Notes under the pieces: generated by a model | Database searches by the model: none | The model's input: the letters and a program-made list of their open reading frames with translations, nothing else | What the model was told of the DNA's origin: nothing | Position numbers and translations under genes: made by a program | Origin: Gammaproteobacteria bacterium | Lineage (GTDB): Bacteria > Pseudomonadota > Gammaproteobacteria > Pseudomonadales > PIVM01 | Assembly: GCA_003353945.1 (NCBI GenBank) | Contig: PIVM01000033.1 | Coordinates: 1 to 43,643 of the forward strand | Direction: 5' to 3' | Length of the DNA: 43,643 bases | Shown: in pieces, positions 7,583 through 16,899 of the stretch | Layout of the letters: the number at the start of each line of letters is the position of its first letter | Numbering within the stretch: the stretch's first letter is position 1

Positions 7583-7978
7583 TTATTTTTTCGGGGAAAA
7601 AAGATCCTCCAATTCTTTCATAGCGTTATCCGCCGGCAACTGAGGAACTTCGTCTTCACCCGTATCTTGCTCAGGCAACGACTCTCCAAATAACGCTACC
7701 AATTGTCGCTTCGCATCGTCTTCCTCTGTGCTTGATCGGGGTTGATAGGCATTGTCTGAAGATTCGAAGTAATCACAAAAATTGGCAACCTCTTTATTGC
7801 TAACTTCCTCCGCACGCTCTTCACCACACTGCCCTGATATAGCATGATTATACTGCGTACAAAGCTTGCATACATGCTGATCGGCACCACAATGGGCGCA
7901 CTCTTCTCGACGTGACATGGGAAGAATCACTTCCTGCAAGTCTTCCCCACATTTCCAGCAGCGTAGTTGTTCAGCCAT
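7583..7978 (-). CDS. Zinc-ribbon hypothetical protein
   Basis: The 131-residue reading from the ATG at 7978 (MAEQLRCWKCGEDL) is preferred over a start 10 codons upstream, because the domain begins immediately and AAGGGTCG precedes this ATG. Four Cys pairs are visible near the N-terminus: CWKC, CAHC and CKLC, plus isolated cysteines in GQCGE and FCDYF. This gives a rubredoxin/zinc-ribbon-like fold over residues 1-65. The rest is acidic and probably disordered, ending MKELEDLFSPKK. It is likely a small metal-binding adaptor; no function is known to me. Confidence 0.75.
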   Translation of the reverse strand: MAEQLRCWKCGEDLQEVILPMSRREECAHCGADQHVCKLCTQYNHAISGQCGEERAEEVSNKEVANFCDYFESSDNAYQPRSSTEEDDAKRQLVALFGESLPEQDTGEDEVPQLPADNAMKELEDLFSPKK

Positions 7979-8089
7979 ATCAACGACCCTTTTATTTGGC
8001 CTATTCAACTATTTAACATTGATGCGGCCATTGTATAGCAGTTCTATCTAAATACCATTAACTAACACTCGCGGATTTAGGATTAAGCA

Positions 8090-9118
8090 CTATAACTCAT
8101 TGGGGATTAACACAGTTTTACCTACAATTTCAGCGCGATCTATTTGCCCATGAACTTCAGCGGCATCGACCAAGGGTCGGCGATCAGCAATCGTCGGTTT
8201 CAGCGTTCCAGACTTCAACCAACTAAACAATTGCGCCATGTCTTCATTAAACTCTGTGGGATGTGTTTCACGGCGTTTTTGGATGTTAAAAAAACAGCTC
8301 TTTTTCCCATCTGGAATCAACTTCCATCCCACCAACAATTTAAAAAACCCCAATAGCAGGCTTGGCAATTTCTCTTCACCACTGGTCAGTTGATAGGCAC
8401 CAAACCCGATTAAGGTGCCGCCTTTTTTCAAACATCGATAGGAGCGCGACCAGCTTTTTCCTCCAATAGTATCAAACACAACATCAACACCTTTACCATG
8501 GGTGATTTCTGATACTTTAAGAACAAAATCCTCATTCTTATAATCAATCGCCTGACAATTCAATTTGTTAAGCAAATCGTGTTTACTTTTTGATGCTGTG
8601 CCAATCATGTTGATGTTAAGTAAAGAACCGAGTTCGCACATCGCTGAGCCAACTGCGCCTCCAGCGGCATGGATCAAACAGGTACTTCCCTCTGGAATCG
8701 GGCAAACACGCTTCAGCATCTGATAGGCAGTACCATAGGATAAAATCATTGCGACAGCTTCGGCAGGATCCAGCCCTTGCGGTGCAGGAATAACCTGCTC
8801 TTCAGGCACGGTAAGATACTGGGTATAGCCACCAATCATGGAAAGGTCTGCGACAAAATCACCCACCTGATATTCACTCGCATCATCGCCAACTTTATCT
8901 ACCATACCGAACCAGTCATAACCAATAACAAAAGGTGGCTTCTCCTTGTTATCGACGTACTGCCCTTCACGGATAATCGTATCGGTAAACCCCGTACCAG
9001 CAGCCAGCACTTTCACTCGAATCTCTTTCGCTTTTGGTTCAGGCAGCTCTTGCTCCTCAACAAGCTGCAGAACTTCCGGCCCACCAAATTTAGAAACGAT
9101 GACTTTTTGATATGTCAT
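8090..9118 (-). CDS. Zinc-independent MDR-family oxidoreductase (quinone reductase/VAT-1-like)
   Basis: This 342-residue protein belongs to the medium-chain dehydrogenase/reductase superfamily. It has an N-terminal GroES-like domain (SKFGGPEVLQLVE; VIGYDWFGMVDKVGDDA), a central Rossmann fold with AAGGAVGSAMCELG near residues 150-165, and the quinone-reductase string GVDVVFDTIGGKSW. The zinc-ligand residues of alcohol dehydrogenases are missing, so NADPH:quinone reductase or enone reductase chemistry is more likely. The domain order and FGAYQLTSG segment resemble the VAT-1/quinone-oxidoreductase branch. It is divergent from rpsT. Confidence 0.88.
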   Translation of the reverse strand: MTYQKVIVSKFGGPEVLQLVEEQELPEPKAKEIRVKVLAAGTGFTDTIIREGQYVDNKEKPPFVIGYDWFGMVDKVGDDASEYQVGDFVADLSMIGGYTQYLTVPEEQVIPAPQGLDPAEAVAMILSYGTAYQMLKRVCPIPEGSTCLIHAAGGAVGSAMCELGSLLNINMIGTASKSKHDLLNKLNCQAIDYKNEDFVLKVSEITHGKGVDVVFDTIGGKSWSRSYRCLKKGGTLIGFGAYQLTSGEEKLPSLLLGFFKLLVGWKLIPDGKKSCFFNIQKRRETHPTEFNEDMAQLFSWLKSGTLKPTIADRRPLVDAAEVHGQIDRAEIVGKTVLIPNEL

Positions 9119-9296
9119 AAGCTAGCCTCACCTAATGATTAGAGAGAGAATTCAAAAACATACCGCATTAAACCATATTACAACATCAAAGAAATTCAGC
9201 GCTTTATCTTAGTGAGTTGATTTTAGGCGCTCGAAATACCCCTATTCCACGCGCACCCCATATCGCAACCGACACGAAATCTCGGCTCGGTTGTAG

Positions 9297-9325
9297 TTGA
9301 CAAGAGCGGGATAAACGGGAATAAT
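9297..9325 (+). promoter_or_regulatory. Strong sigma70 promoter for rpsT
   Basis: TTGACA at 9297-9302 and AATAAT at 9320-9325 (5 of 6 to consensus) are separated by 17 bp. The predicted start near 9332 gives a leader of about 30 nt containing the AGGGGAA ribosome-binding site at 9349-9355. Confidence 0.65.
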
Positions 9326-9361
9326 TGCGCGCCTATTTATACTGGGTAGGGGAAACAATTC

Positions 9362-9622
9362 GTGGCTAACTCTCCACAAGCTAAAAAACGTGCTCGACAA
9401 GCGGAAAAGTGCCGCTCACATAACGCGAGCCTGCGTTCCATGGTTCGTACTTATCTCAAAAAAGTGGTTAGCGCCATTGATGCAGGTGACAAAGAGCAGG
9501 CGACGACTGCTTACGCTGTAGCCGTGCCCGTTATCGACCGGATGACCAATAAAGGCATCATCCACAAGAATAAAGCGGCCCGTCACAAAAGCCGACTTCA
9601 CCGTCAGATTAAAGCGCTTTAG
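9362..9622 (+). CDS. rpsT: 30S ribosomal protein S20
   Basis: This 86-residue basic protein reads [18 protein letters not shown] and ends [17 protein letters not shown], diagnostic of S20. It binds the 5' domain of 16S rRNA in the small subunit. The start codon is GTG. In E. coli rpsT starts with UUG, and this weak start takes part in autogenous translational control, so a non-AUG start here fits that logic. It has its own promoter and a tandem terminator region, so it is monocistronic. Confidence 0.98.
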   Translation: MANSPQAKKRARQAEKCRSHNASLRSMVRTYLKKVVSAIDAGDKEQATTAYAVAVPVIDRMTNKGIIHKNKAARHKSRLHRQIKAL

Positions 9623-9636
9623 TCACCCGCCTTGAA

Positions 9637-9701
9637 CGCAGCCAATTTGAATTGGCTGCGCTTATCTGCAGGTACATAAAAAACCGGCTCCTGCCGGTTT
9701 T
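9637..9701 (+). terminator. Two consecutive hairpins after rpsT, the second a likely terminator
   Basis: The first hairpin is perfect: CGCAGCCAAT (9637-9646), loop TTGA, ATTGGCTGCG (9651-9660). The second has AAAACCGGC (9680-9688), loop TCCT and GCCGGTTTT (9693-9701). It is flanked by A-rich and T-rich sides and could act in both directions for rpsT and the convergent proB. Confidence 0.75.
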
Positions 9702-9777
9702 GTCGTTTCTGAAATTACCGATTAGACAACTGTAGACTGTTCGAAGCGCATCAGGTACAGCCATCCCCTTTAACCTC

Positions 9778-10905
9778 TCACAGCAATACCATATTATCCC
9801 TGTGGATCAACTCAGGATCACCTTGATAAGCCAACACTTTCAACAGCTTATCACTACTCAAACCCAGAATCTTGGTCGCCTCGCCAATGCCGTAATTCAC
9901 CAATCCTCTAGCCACTTCATTACCCAGTTCATCGACACAGGAGACCATTTCACCCCGCTGAAATCGCCCAGATGCGGATTTGACACCCACCGGCAATAAA
10001 CTTTTACCCGAGGCTTTCAGCACTCTTACAGCGCCCGCATCCAACACCAACACACCTCGGGTTTTCATGTGCCCGGCAAGCCACTGCTTACGCGCAGCCA
10101 TTGGTTTGTTATCGGTGTAAAGCAGTGTACCCAATTCCTCTCCGGCAGCCAGTCTGACAAGAACATCATCAAGAGAGCCTCCTACAATCACCGTATTCGT
10201 TCCCGACCTTGCAGCCAATTGGGCAGCCTGCACCTTGGTCACCATGCCTCCTCGCCCCAAACTGCCAAGACTACTTCCTGCCATGCCAGATAACGACGCA
10301 TCATCTGCGGGCAATTCTCTCAGCAATTGTGCAGACGGATTTGTGCGCGGATCCGCGCTATACATTCCGAGCTGATCCGTTAATATCACCAATACATCAG
10401 CATCAATCAGATTTGCTACCAATGCCGCCAGCGTATCATTATCACCAAAGCGAATCTCGTCAGTTGCAACCGTATCGTTTTCATTAACAACAGGCACGAC
10501 ACCGAACCCAATCAACGACTGCAAGGTGCTGCGCGCATTCAAATAACGCTGACGGTTGGATAAGTCATCATGTACCAGCAATATCTGAGCAGTATGATGG
10601 TCATACACCTGGAAAGCGCTCTCATAGGCCTGAATCAATCCCATCTGCCCAACCGCTGCTGCCGCCTGCAAATCGTGAAGCGCCTGTGGTCGCTCCCGCC
10701 AACCCAGCCTTGTCATTCCCTCAGCCACAGACCCGGAGGAGACCAACACTATCTCATTGCCCTGCTGTCGCAATGCAGCCATCTGCTCAACCCAGGCGGC
10801 AATCGCTTTATTGTCCAGACCCTGCCCATTGTTGGTCAGCAATGCGCTGCCAATCTTAATAACCCAGCGCCTGGCCTGTGCAAGTACTGCGCGACGTTTA
10901 GTCAT
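9778..10905 (-). CDS. proB: Glutamate 5-kinase
   Basis: The 375-residue protein matches ProB with a C-terminal PUA domain. The amino-acid kinase domain shows [20 protein letters not shown] at the N-terminus, [36 protein letters not shown] near residues 145-165, and [19 protein letters not shown]. The PUA region from about 280 carries [14 protein letters not shown] and [14 protein letters not shown]. It phosphorylates L-glutamate to gamma-glutamyl phosphate, the first step of proline synthesis. It follows obgE by 35 bp, the Pseudomonas-type order obgE-proB, so the two are probably co-transcribed. Confidence 0.97.
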   Translation of the reverse strand: MTKRRAVLAQARRWVIKIGSALLTNNGQGLDNKAIAAWVEQMAALRQQGNEIVLVSSGSVAEGMTRLGWRERPQALHDLQAAAAVGQMGLIQAYESAFQVYDHHTAQILLVHDDLSNRQRYLNARSTLQSLIGFGVVPVVNENDTVATDEIRFGDNDTLAALVANLIDADVLVILTDQLGMYSADPRTNPSAQLLRELPADDASLSGMAGSSLGSLGRGGMVTKVQAAQLAARSGTNTVIVGGSLDDVLVRLAAGEELGTLLYTDNKPMAARKQWLAGHMKTRGVLVLDAGAVRVLKASGKSLLPVGVKSASGRFQRGEMVSCVDELGNEVARGLVNYGIGEATKILGLSSDKLLKVLAYQGDPELIHRDNMVLL

Positions 10906-10940
10906 GCTCTACTCATCCCAAACTTTATCTAAACCGACCT

Positions 10941-12146
<1,206 letters not shown>

Positions 12147-12248
12147 TTATTCCTCAATTTCCCGGATCAGAATCCTAATCAAGCTTACATGCAGTGACGC
12201 GATAAAGCTTGTCCATGCTAAGCGCCAACCAAGCAAATCCCACATACA

Positions 12249-12278
12249 AAAAAGCCCCGTCTCACGACAGGGCTTTTT
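12249..12278. terminator. Intrinsic terminator downstream of rplU-rpmA
   Basis: AAAAAGCCCCGTC (12249-12261) pairs with GACAGGGCTTTTT (12266-12278) around a TCAC loop, with one mismatch. Read on the minus strand it ends in a T-run about 20-50 bases after the rpmA stop. Any obgE/proB expression by read-through would have to pass it. Confidence 0.8.
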
Positions 12279-12296
12279 GAATATCAGTAACTGCGC

Positions 12297-12554
12297 TTAG
12301 GCAGAAACAATATTGACATATTTGCGATTCTTTGAGCCCTTTACGCAAAATTCTACAACCCCATCAGAGGTTGCAAAAAGGGTATGATCCTTCCCACAAC
12401 CGACATTATCACCCGGGTGAAACCTCGTGCCACGCTGGCGCACAATAATACTGCCGGCCTTAGCCGCCTGCCCACCAAATAATTTAACACCAAGACGCTT
12501 GGATTGTGAATCACGGCCGTTTCGAGTACTGCCACCTGCCTTTTTATGAGCCAT
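12297..12554 (-). CDS. rpmA: 50S ribosomal protein L27
   Basis: At 85 residues it reads [20 protein letters not shown] and continues through [23 protein letters not shown], diagnostic of L27. The N-terminal tail reaches the peptidyl-transferase centre. It begins directly with MAHKKAGG, so no N-terminal extension requiring Prp-type cleavage is present, as expected for Gram-negatives. It is 23 bp downstream of rplU. Confidence 0.98.
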   Translation of the reverse strand: MAHKKAGGSTRNGRDSQSKRLGVKLFGGQAAKAGSIIVRQRGTRFHPGDNVGCGKDHTLFATSDGVVEFCVKGSKNRKYVNIVSA

Positions 12555-12577
12555 TTACTCTATCTCCTCATTATATC

Positions 12578-12889
12578 CTAAGCGCTAATACCAGTGATTT
12601 TCACTTCGGTATACCATTGGCGATGACCCGCCTGCTTACGATGATGCTTGCGACGGTTGAACTTGATAATGGTGACCTTCTTATGCCGCCCATGAGAAAC
12701 CACTTCTGCAGTCACTTTGCCACTTTCAACGTAAGGTGTACCAATTTGTGCTTCAGCACCAGCGCCAATCATTAGGACTTTGCCAAAATCTACGGTTTCA
12801 CCCGTAGCAACATCCAATTTTTCAAGCTTAAGGGTTTCCCCTTCCTCAACCCGGTGCTGCTTGCCACCGCTCTCAATTACCGCGTACAT
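12578..12889 (-). CDS. rplU: 50S ribosomal protein L21
   Basis: The 103-residue protein starts [17 protein letters not shown] and contains [28 protein letters not shown], diagnostic of L21. The ATG at 12889 is chosen because GTGGAG, an upstream in-frame GTG codon, is in fact the ribosome-binding site 6-11 bases before it, and 103 residues is the family length. It is the first gene of the rplU-rpmA operon. Confidence 0.97.
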   Translation of the reverse strand: MYAVIESGGKQHRVEEGETLKLEKLDVATGETVDFGKVLMIGAGAEAQIGTPYVESGKVTAEVVSHGRHKKVTIIKFNRRKHHRKQAGHRQWYTEVKITGISA

Positions 12890-13074
12890 AGTAAACTCCA
12901 CTCATAATCAGCCTGCTTGCCAATAGCTTGTAAGATTTCTTCTCGGAATTAAGAAGGGGGCAAGTTCAGGCACCAACCTAAATTAACTTTTACTTCAATC
13001 CAAACAGATTACAGAATCTGCGGATTGCCCATTCGAGTTTAAGTCGGTTTTGGTTTGTAATTTCAGGGGCGGCA

Positions 13075-13103
13075 ATTCTACGCAAATCACCCAAAGCAAT
13101 CAA
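13075..13103 (-). promoter_or_regulatory. Sigma70 promoter for rplU-rpmA
   Basis: On the minus strand TTGATT (13103-13098) and TAGAAT (13080-13075) are separated by 17 bp. The resulting leader of roughly 180 nt before rplU is long enough to hold an L21-type regulatory leader, but I could not recognise a specific fold. The divergent ispB promoter is about 90 bp away. Confidence 0.6.
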
Positions 13104-13193
13104 GCATTATTGTCGTGTTTTTTGTCCAGTTTTAGACACCATCAAGCCCAACTTGATGTGTGCCTTAAAAAAAACAGAAAAGCAGTGCTTCAC

Positions 13194-13222
13194 TTGACAG
13201 CTATTTAGTCAGCACCTAGCAT
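13194..13222 (+). promoter_or_regulatory. Sigma70 promoter for ispB
   Basis: A perfect TTGACA at 13194-13199 is followed after 17 bp by TAGCAT at 13217-13222 (4 of 6). It lies 33 bp upstream of the ispB ATG, leaving a very short leader with no clear Shine-Dalgarno. Confidence 0.6.
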
Positions 13223-13254
13223 GCAACTTCCCAATCCCCAGTCTTTTCAACGCC

Positions 13255-14217
13255 ATGCAGCAAATTCGCCAGTTAGTTTCAGATGAGTTTTGCTCTGTCA
13301 ACGAGCTTATTCTCTCGCAATTGCATTCCAATGTTGGCTTAGTTGAAAACATCGGTCACTACTTGATCGATGCAGGCGGCAAGCGCTTACGGCCCACGCT
13401 AGTGCTGCTAGCTGCCGGTGCCTGCAATTACCAGAGCAATAAACACATTAATTTGGCTGTGGTCATAGAGTTTCTCCATAGCGCAACACTACTGCACGAT
13501 GATGTGGTTGACGTTTCCAGCCTGCGCCGTGGCCGCAAGACAGCCAATGCCGAGTGGGGCAACGCACCCAGCGTATTGGTTGGCGATTTCATCTACTCTC
13601 GAGCCTTCCAAATGCTAGTCGATATGGCCGACCTGAGGATCATGCGACTCCTTTCTGACACGACCAATCACATTGCTGAAGGCGAAGTATTACAACTGAC
13701 CAAAGCAGGTGACGCATCAACCAGTGAGGCTCAAAATCTAGAAGTTATTAAGCATAAAACCGCCGTATTATTTGCAGCCGCAGCCCAAGGGGCCGCCCTA
13801 TTAGCCCAAACAGACTCCTCCACTGAAAATTCGCTTTACCAATACGGACTGCACCTGGGCATAGCCTTTCAATTGGTGGATGATTTGCTCGATTACACTG
13901 GGGATCCTGAAAAAACTGGCAAAAATATTGGTGATGACCTGTCAGAAGGCAAGCCCACCCTACCCTTAATATATGCCATGGCAAACGGCACACCCGCACA
14001 GGCCAAGTTGGTGAAAGCTGCCATTGAGAACAAAGACGCAAGCGCTCTTACACAGGTCATCGAAACGGTCACAGCATGCGGGGCTTTGCAGTATACCCGC
14101 CAACAAGCTCAAGAACATTGTCGCTTAGCCGCAGAACACGCATCGATTTTGCCGCCATCTCAGTATAAAGAAGCTCTTTTGCGACTCACAAAACTGGCCA
14201 TCGAGCGCAAGTCTTAA
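13255..14217 (+). CDS. ispB: All-trans octaprenyl diphosphate synthase (polyprenyl synthetase)
   Basis: This 320-residue trans-polyprenyl synthase carries the first aspartate-rich motif in LLHDDVVDVSSLRRG (about residues 81-95), GKRLRPTLVLLAAG, a second motif in FQLVDDLLDYTGDPEKTGKNIGDDLSEGKPTLPLI, and the mid-protein lysine in KHKTAVLF. It elongates farnesyl diphosphate with isopentenyl diphosphate to make the ubiquinone/menaquinone side chain. It is divergent from rplU, the usual position in gammaproteobacteria. The exact chain length (C40 versus C45) cannot be read reliably. Confidence 0.95.
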   Translation: MQQIRQLVSDEFCSVNELILSQLHSNVGLVENIGHYLIDAGGKRLRPTLVLLAAGACNYQSNKHINLAVVIEFLHSATLLHDDVVDVSSLRRGRKTANAEWGNAPSVLVGDFIYSRAFQMLVDMADLRIMRLLSDTTNHIAEGEVLQLTKAGDASTSEAQNLEVIKHKTAVLFAAAAQGAALLAQTDSSTENSLYQYGLHLGIAFQLVDDLLDYTGDPEKTGKNIGDDLSEGKPTLPLIYAMANGTPAQAKLVKAAIENKDASALTQVIETVTACGALQYTRQQAQEHCRLAAEHASILPPSQYKEALLRLTKLAIERKS

Positions 14218-14520
14218 ACCAAGAAACAAGGGAAAAGAACAAAATTTTGACGAATGTAGCGATAATACCCACCCAACCCTTCAAGCCCTTCATAAATCGA
14301 ACAAATCTAAGCTGTAAAGATGGATTCCACAATACAATTCCGCTAGACTCGTTTGTAGCTGTGTAATAAATTACTGATCATTGTATTTGGCGTAATTTGA
14401 AGTCATCCACAAACACCATTATTTGCGTATTATCATCAAGTTGATATTAGGGTAGCAAGACTGTTTGTTTGTGATCGACAACTAACTAATGCGACCTAAT
14501 GAGAGGTTTACATAAGGCCC
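14218..14520. other. Intergenic region, no gene seen
   Basis: These 303 AT-rich bases between ispB and the DUF1631 gene hold no convincing ORF, strong hairpin or consensus promoter. Weak hexamers occur around 14427-14450 but none is convincing. The ribosome-binding site GAGAGG of the next gene is at 14500-14505. Confidence 0.5.
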
Positions 14521-16764
14521 ATGATGAGCCGGGAGTTCAACAAAAAACAGTCACATGGCAACTTTGAGCTGCCAGCACCGGTCAAGCAGTTGGCCGAAAA
14601 CACTGTGAATGTGCTCCTGAATCAGCTTACCCATCTGTTTACCAGCTGTGATGATCTCTTTTTCGACCTGTCCAGCCGAGCCAGTAGCAACTCCGAACAA
14701 AACCTTTATTTTGAATCTATGCGCGAAGTCCGCCTGAAAAAAGGCGGCATCATCGCCGGATTTAAAAGGGAAATTGATCGGCAATACGATGAGCTAGGCT
14801 CATCTTATAGCGGAGCGAGCGACCCACGGAGTCACGAACTGACTGCCAGCTCTCTAACATTGATTGAAAATGACCAACTCGAACAAAAGGTGGCCATCTC
14901 AGGAATGGTGAGCAAAGCTCGCGCAAAATGCCAAGAAGAACTCTACCATCTGAACTGCCGCTTTGATTATCTGATTAACCACAAACAAATCAATGAAAAG
15001 AACAACCCTCTGGATCCTGAACAAATTTGCCTTGCCTTCTCCAAAGCGTCTGGAATTCTTGAGCTTGACATCAAAGCAAGAATCATCCTGCTAAAGCAAT
15101 TTGACCGCTTTGTGATTGCCAAACTACCTAATGTCTATGCGCAAGCAAATCAGATGCTAATCAACGCAGGCGTTTTGCCCAAAATTCAATTACGTAGCGA
15201 AAAGAATGGCAGCACAACCGGCAATCAAACTGGCTCCTCAAACTCCAGCGCACAAAGCGATGATCAAACAACAGAGAACCTGGCATCTGACTCTCACGTT
15301 GGCCTGATCGAATTGAGAAACCTGCTCGATGGACTGCGAACGGTGGGTATTGCAACACCATCGGTAGTCGCTCTGATCCCCAGTTACAACGGTAGCGCTC
15401 CCGTTCTACCTAGAAACGAATTACTCAACCTGCTTTCTGACATTCAGTCTCAAGCCACCCTCAGCCAGCAATCCAATAAGGAAGTAGGCAGCCAAGATTT
15501 TGATATTCGCAATGCAATCAAGCACATCATGCTATCTACACAGGAGCAAGGGGCACCAAAGTCTATTCAGCAACTGGACGAAGACATAATAAACCTGGTT
15601 GCTATGTTTTTTGATTTTGTCTTGGATGATAGGAATATTCCCGTGCAAGTGCAGGCGCTTATTAGCAGATTGCAAATACCCGTACTGAAAATCGCACTTA
15701 AAAATAAGTCTTTTTTCAATAGCAACCAACATCCTGCTCGGTGCCTTATCAATGAAATTGCCAGTGCTGGCATTGGATTTAGTGAAACTAATCGCCATCA
15801 ACAGGATAAACTGTTTGAAAAAATTGTTGGTATCACCCAGACAATACATGACAACCATGTCAATAACGAAGACATCTTCGCCGAACAACTTTGCACATTC
15901 CGCGAATACCTGCGTAAAGAAGACAGAAAAGCAAACCTGATAGAAAAACGAGCCAGCGAAGCAGCTATCGGCAATGCGCGCACTCAACACGCCCGCAGTG
16001 TCATTCAGGCACTACTGGATGAGCGTCTGCAGAATAAGCGATTACCAAAAGCAGTTGTAGCGTTTTTGCTAAATCAGTGGAAACAGGTACTGTTCATTAT
16101 CCACCTGAAAGAAGGGGACCAAAGCGCCGGATGGCTGGAAGCGGTTCAACTGGTTGATGACCTCATTTGGTGCAGCCGTCCCCATGAAGACGACAAATCC
16201 AAATCTCGCCTACACCATCTGTTACCCACCCTATATAAACAGATAGAACAGTTGCTTCAACTGGCAAACACATCTAGCCATGATAACCAAAATACTTTGT
16301 CACAGCTAAAAAAAGTGCATAGCCTGATTGCTTCTAACGCTATTGACCAAGTTACCTACAGACAGCCTTCTGAAAGCACTCAGCCAGTTGATACCACCGA
16401 AGGCGAGAAATCGTGGCGAGAAATGACAGCGGTGGAACGACAACAGGCAAATTACCGCAAACTGGAATACTCCCACATCAAAACTGCAGAAAAAATGCCC
16501 ATTGGCACGTGGTTAGAGTTTACAACTCCTTCAGATGGGGTCATTCGTTGCAAGTTGATGGCCAAGATTGACGTCTCTGACAGTTATATATTCGTCAACC
16601 GCTTTGGCTCGAAAGTATTGGAAAAAGGCCGTAAACAATTCGCCCATGAATTACAGCATCGACAGGCGAAAATACTTGACCGCGGCGCTCTGTTTGACCG
16701 TGCCACCGGCTCCATCGCCCAGCGCTTAAATGACCTCAGAAAATCTGCAAACTCAGCCATCTGA
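14521..16764 (+). CDS. DUF1631 family protein
   Basis: This 747-residue soluble protein with no signal peptide matches the DUF1631 family (sometimes mis-annotated as thymidine phosphorylase). It is largely helical. The N-terminal block has LFFDLSSRASSNSEQNLYFESMREVRLKKGGI, and a low-complexity linker near residues 228-255 is rich in Ser/Gln/Asn. The C-terminal ~100 residues (GTWLEFTTPSDGVIRCKLMAKIDVSDSYIFVNRFGSKVLEKGR) look like a beta-barrel of the PilZ-like type found at this place in the family, though the RxxxR motif for c-di-GMP is not obvious. Function is unknown. It lies 135 bp upstream of the PrsK gene on the same strand. Confidence 0.85.
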   Translation: MMSREFNKKQSHGNFELPAPVKQLAENTVNVLLNQLTHLFTSCDDLFFDLSSRASSNSEQNLYFESMREVRLKKGGIIAGFKREIDRQYDELGSSYSGASDPRSHELTASSLTLIENDQLEQKVAISGMVSKARAKCQEELYHLNCRFDYLINHKQINEKNNPLDPEQICLAFSKASGILELDIKARIILLKQFDRFVIAKLPNVYAQANQMLINAGVLPKIQLRSEKNGSTTGNQTGSSNSSAQSDDQTTENLASDSHVGLIELRNLLDGLRTVGIATPSVVALIPSYNGSAPVLPRNELLNLLSDIQSQATLSQQSNKEVGSQDFDIRNAIKHIMLSTQEQGAPKSIQQLDEDIINLVAMFFDFVLDDRNIPVQVQALISRLQIPVLKIALKNKSFFNSNQHPARCLINEIASAGIGFSETNRHQQDKLFEKIVGITQTIHDNHVNNEDIFAEQLCTFREYLRKEDRKANLIEKRASEAAIGNARTQHARSVIQALLDERLQNKRLPKAVVAFLLNQWKQVLFIIHLKEGDQSAGWLEAVQLVDDLIWCSRPHEDDKSKSRLHHLLPTLYKQIEQLLQLANTSSHDNQNTLSQLKKVHSLIASNAIDQVTYRQPSESTQPVDTTEGEKSWREMTAVERQQANYRKLEYSHIKTAEKMPIGTWLEFTTPSDGVIRCKLMAKIDVSDSYIFVNRFGSKVLEKGRKQFAHELQHRQAKILDRGALFDRATGSIAQRLNDLRKSANSAI

Positions 16765-16818
16765 ATTCAAACTGTGCGCTAAATTGCTATTCAAACTGTA
16801 AAAAATCCCGACATATCC

Positions 16819-16824
16819 TATAAT
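16819..16824 (+). promoter_or_regulatory. Candidate -10 (TATAAT) upstream of prsK
   Basis: A perfect TATAAT lies 76 bp upstream of the prsK ATG; the hexamer 17 bp before it (CTGTAA) is a poor -35. No GG-N10-GC sigma54 pattern was found in this 135-bp gap. It could start the eleven-gene run 16900-27661. Confidence 0.35.
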
Positions 16825-16899
16825 ATTGCATTGCTGGCCGCTTGTAACATCGGCTATCGAACTCCCCTCATTTATTTAAGTGTTAGGTGAAATTGTCAC

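Noticed and set aside
12890-12901. GTG start four codons upstream for L21
   Set aside because: The GTGGAG is the Shine-Dalgarno for the ATG at 12889, and L21 is normally 103 residues.
16765-16899. Sigma54 promoter for prsK
   Set aside because: Checked for GG-N10-GC in the gap; GG occurs but no correctly spaced GC follows.
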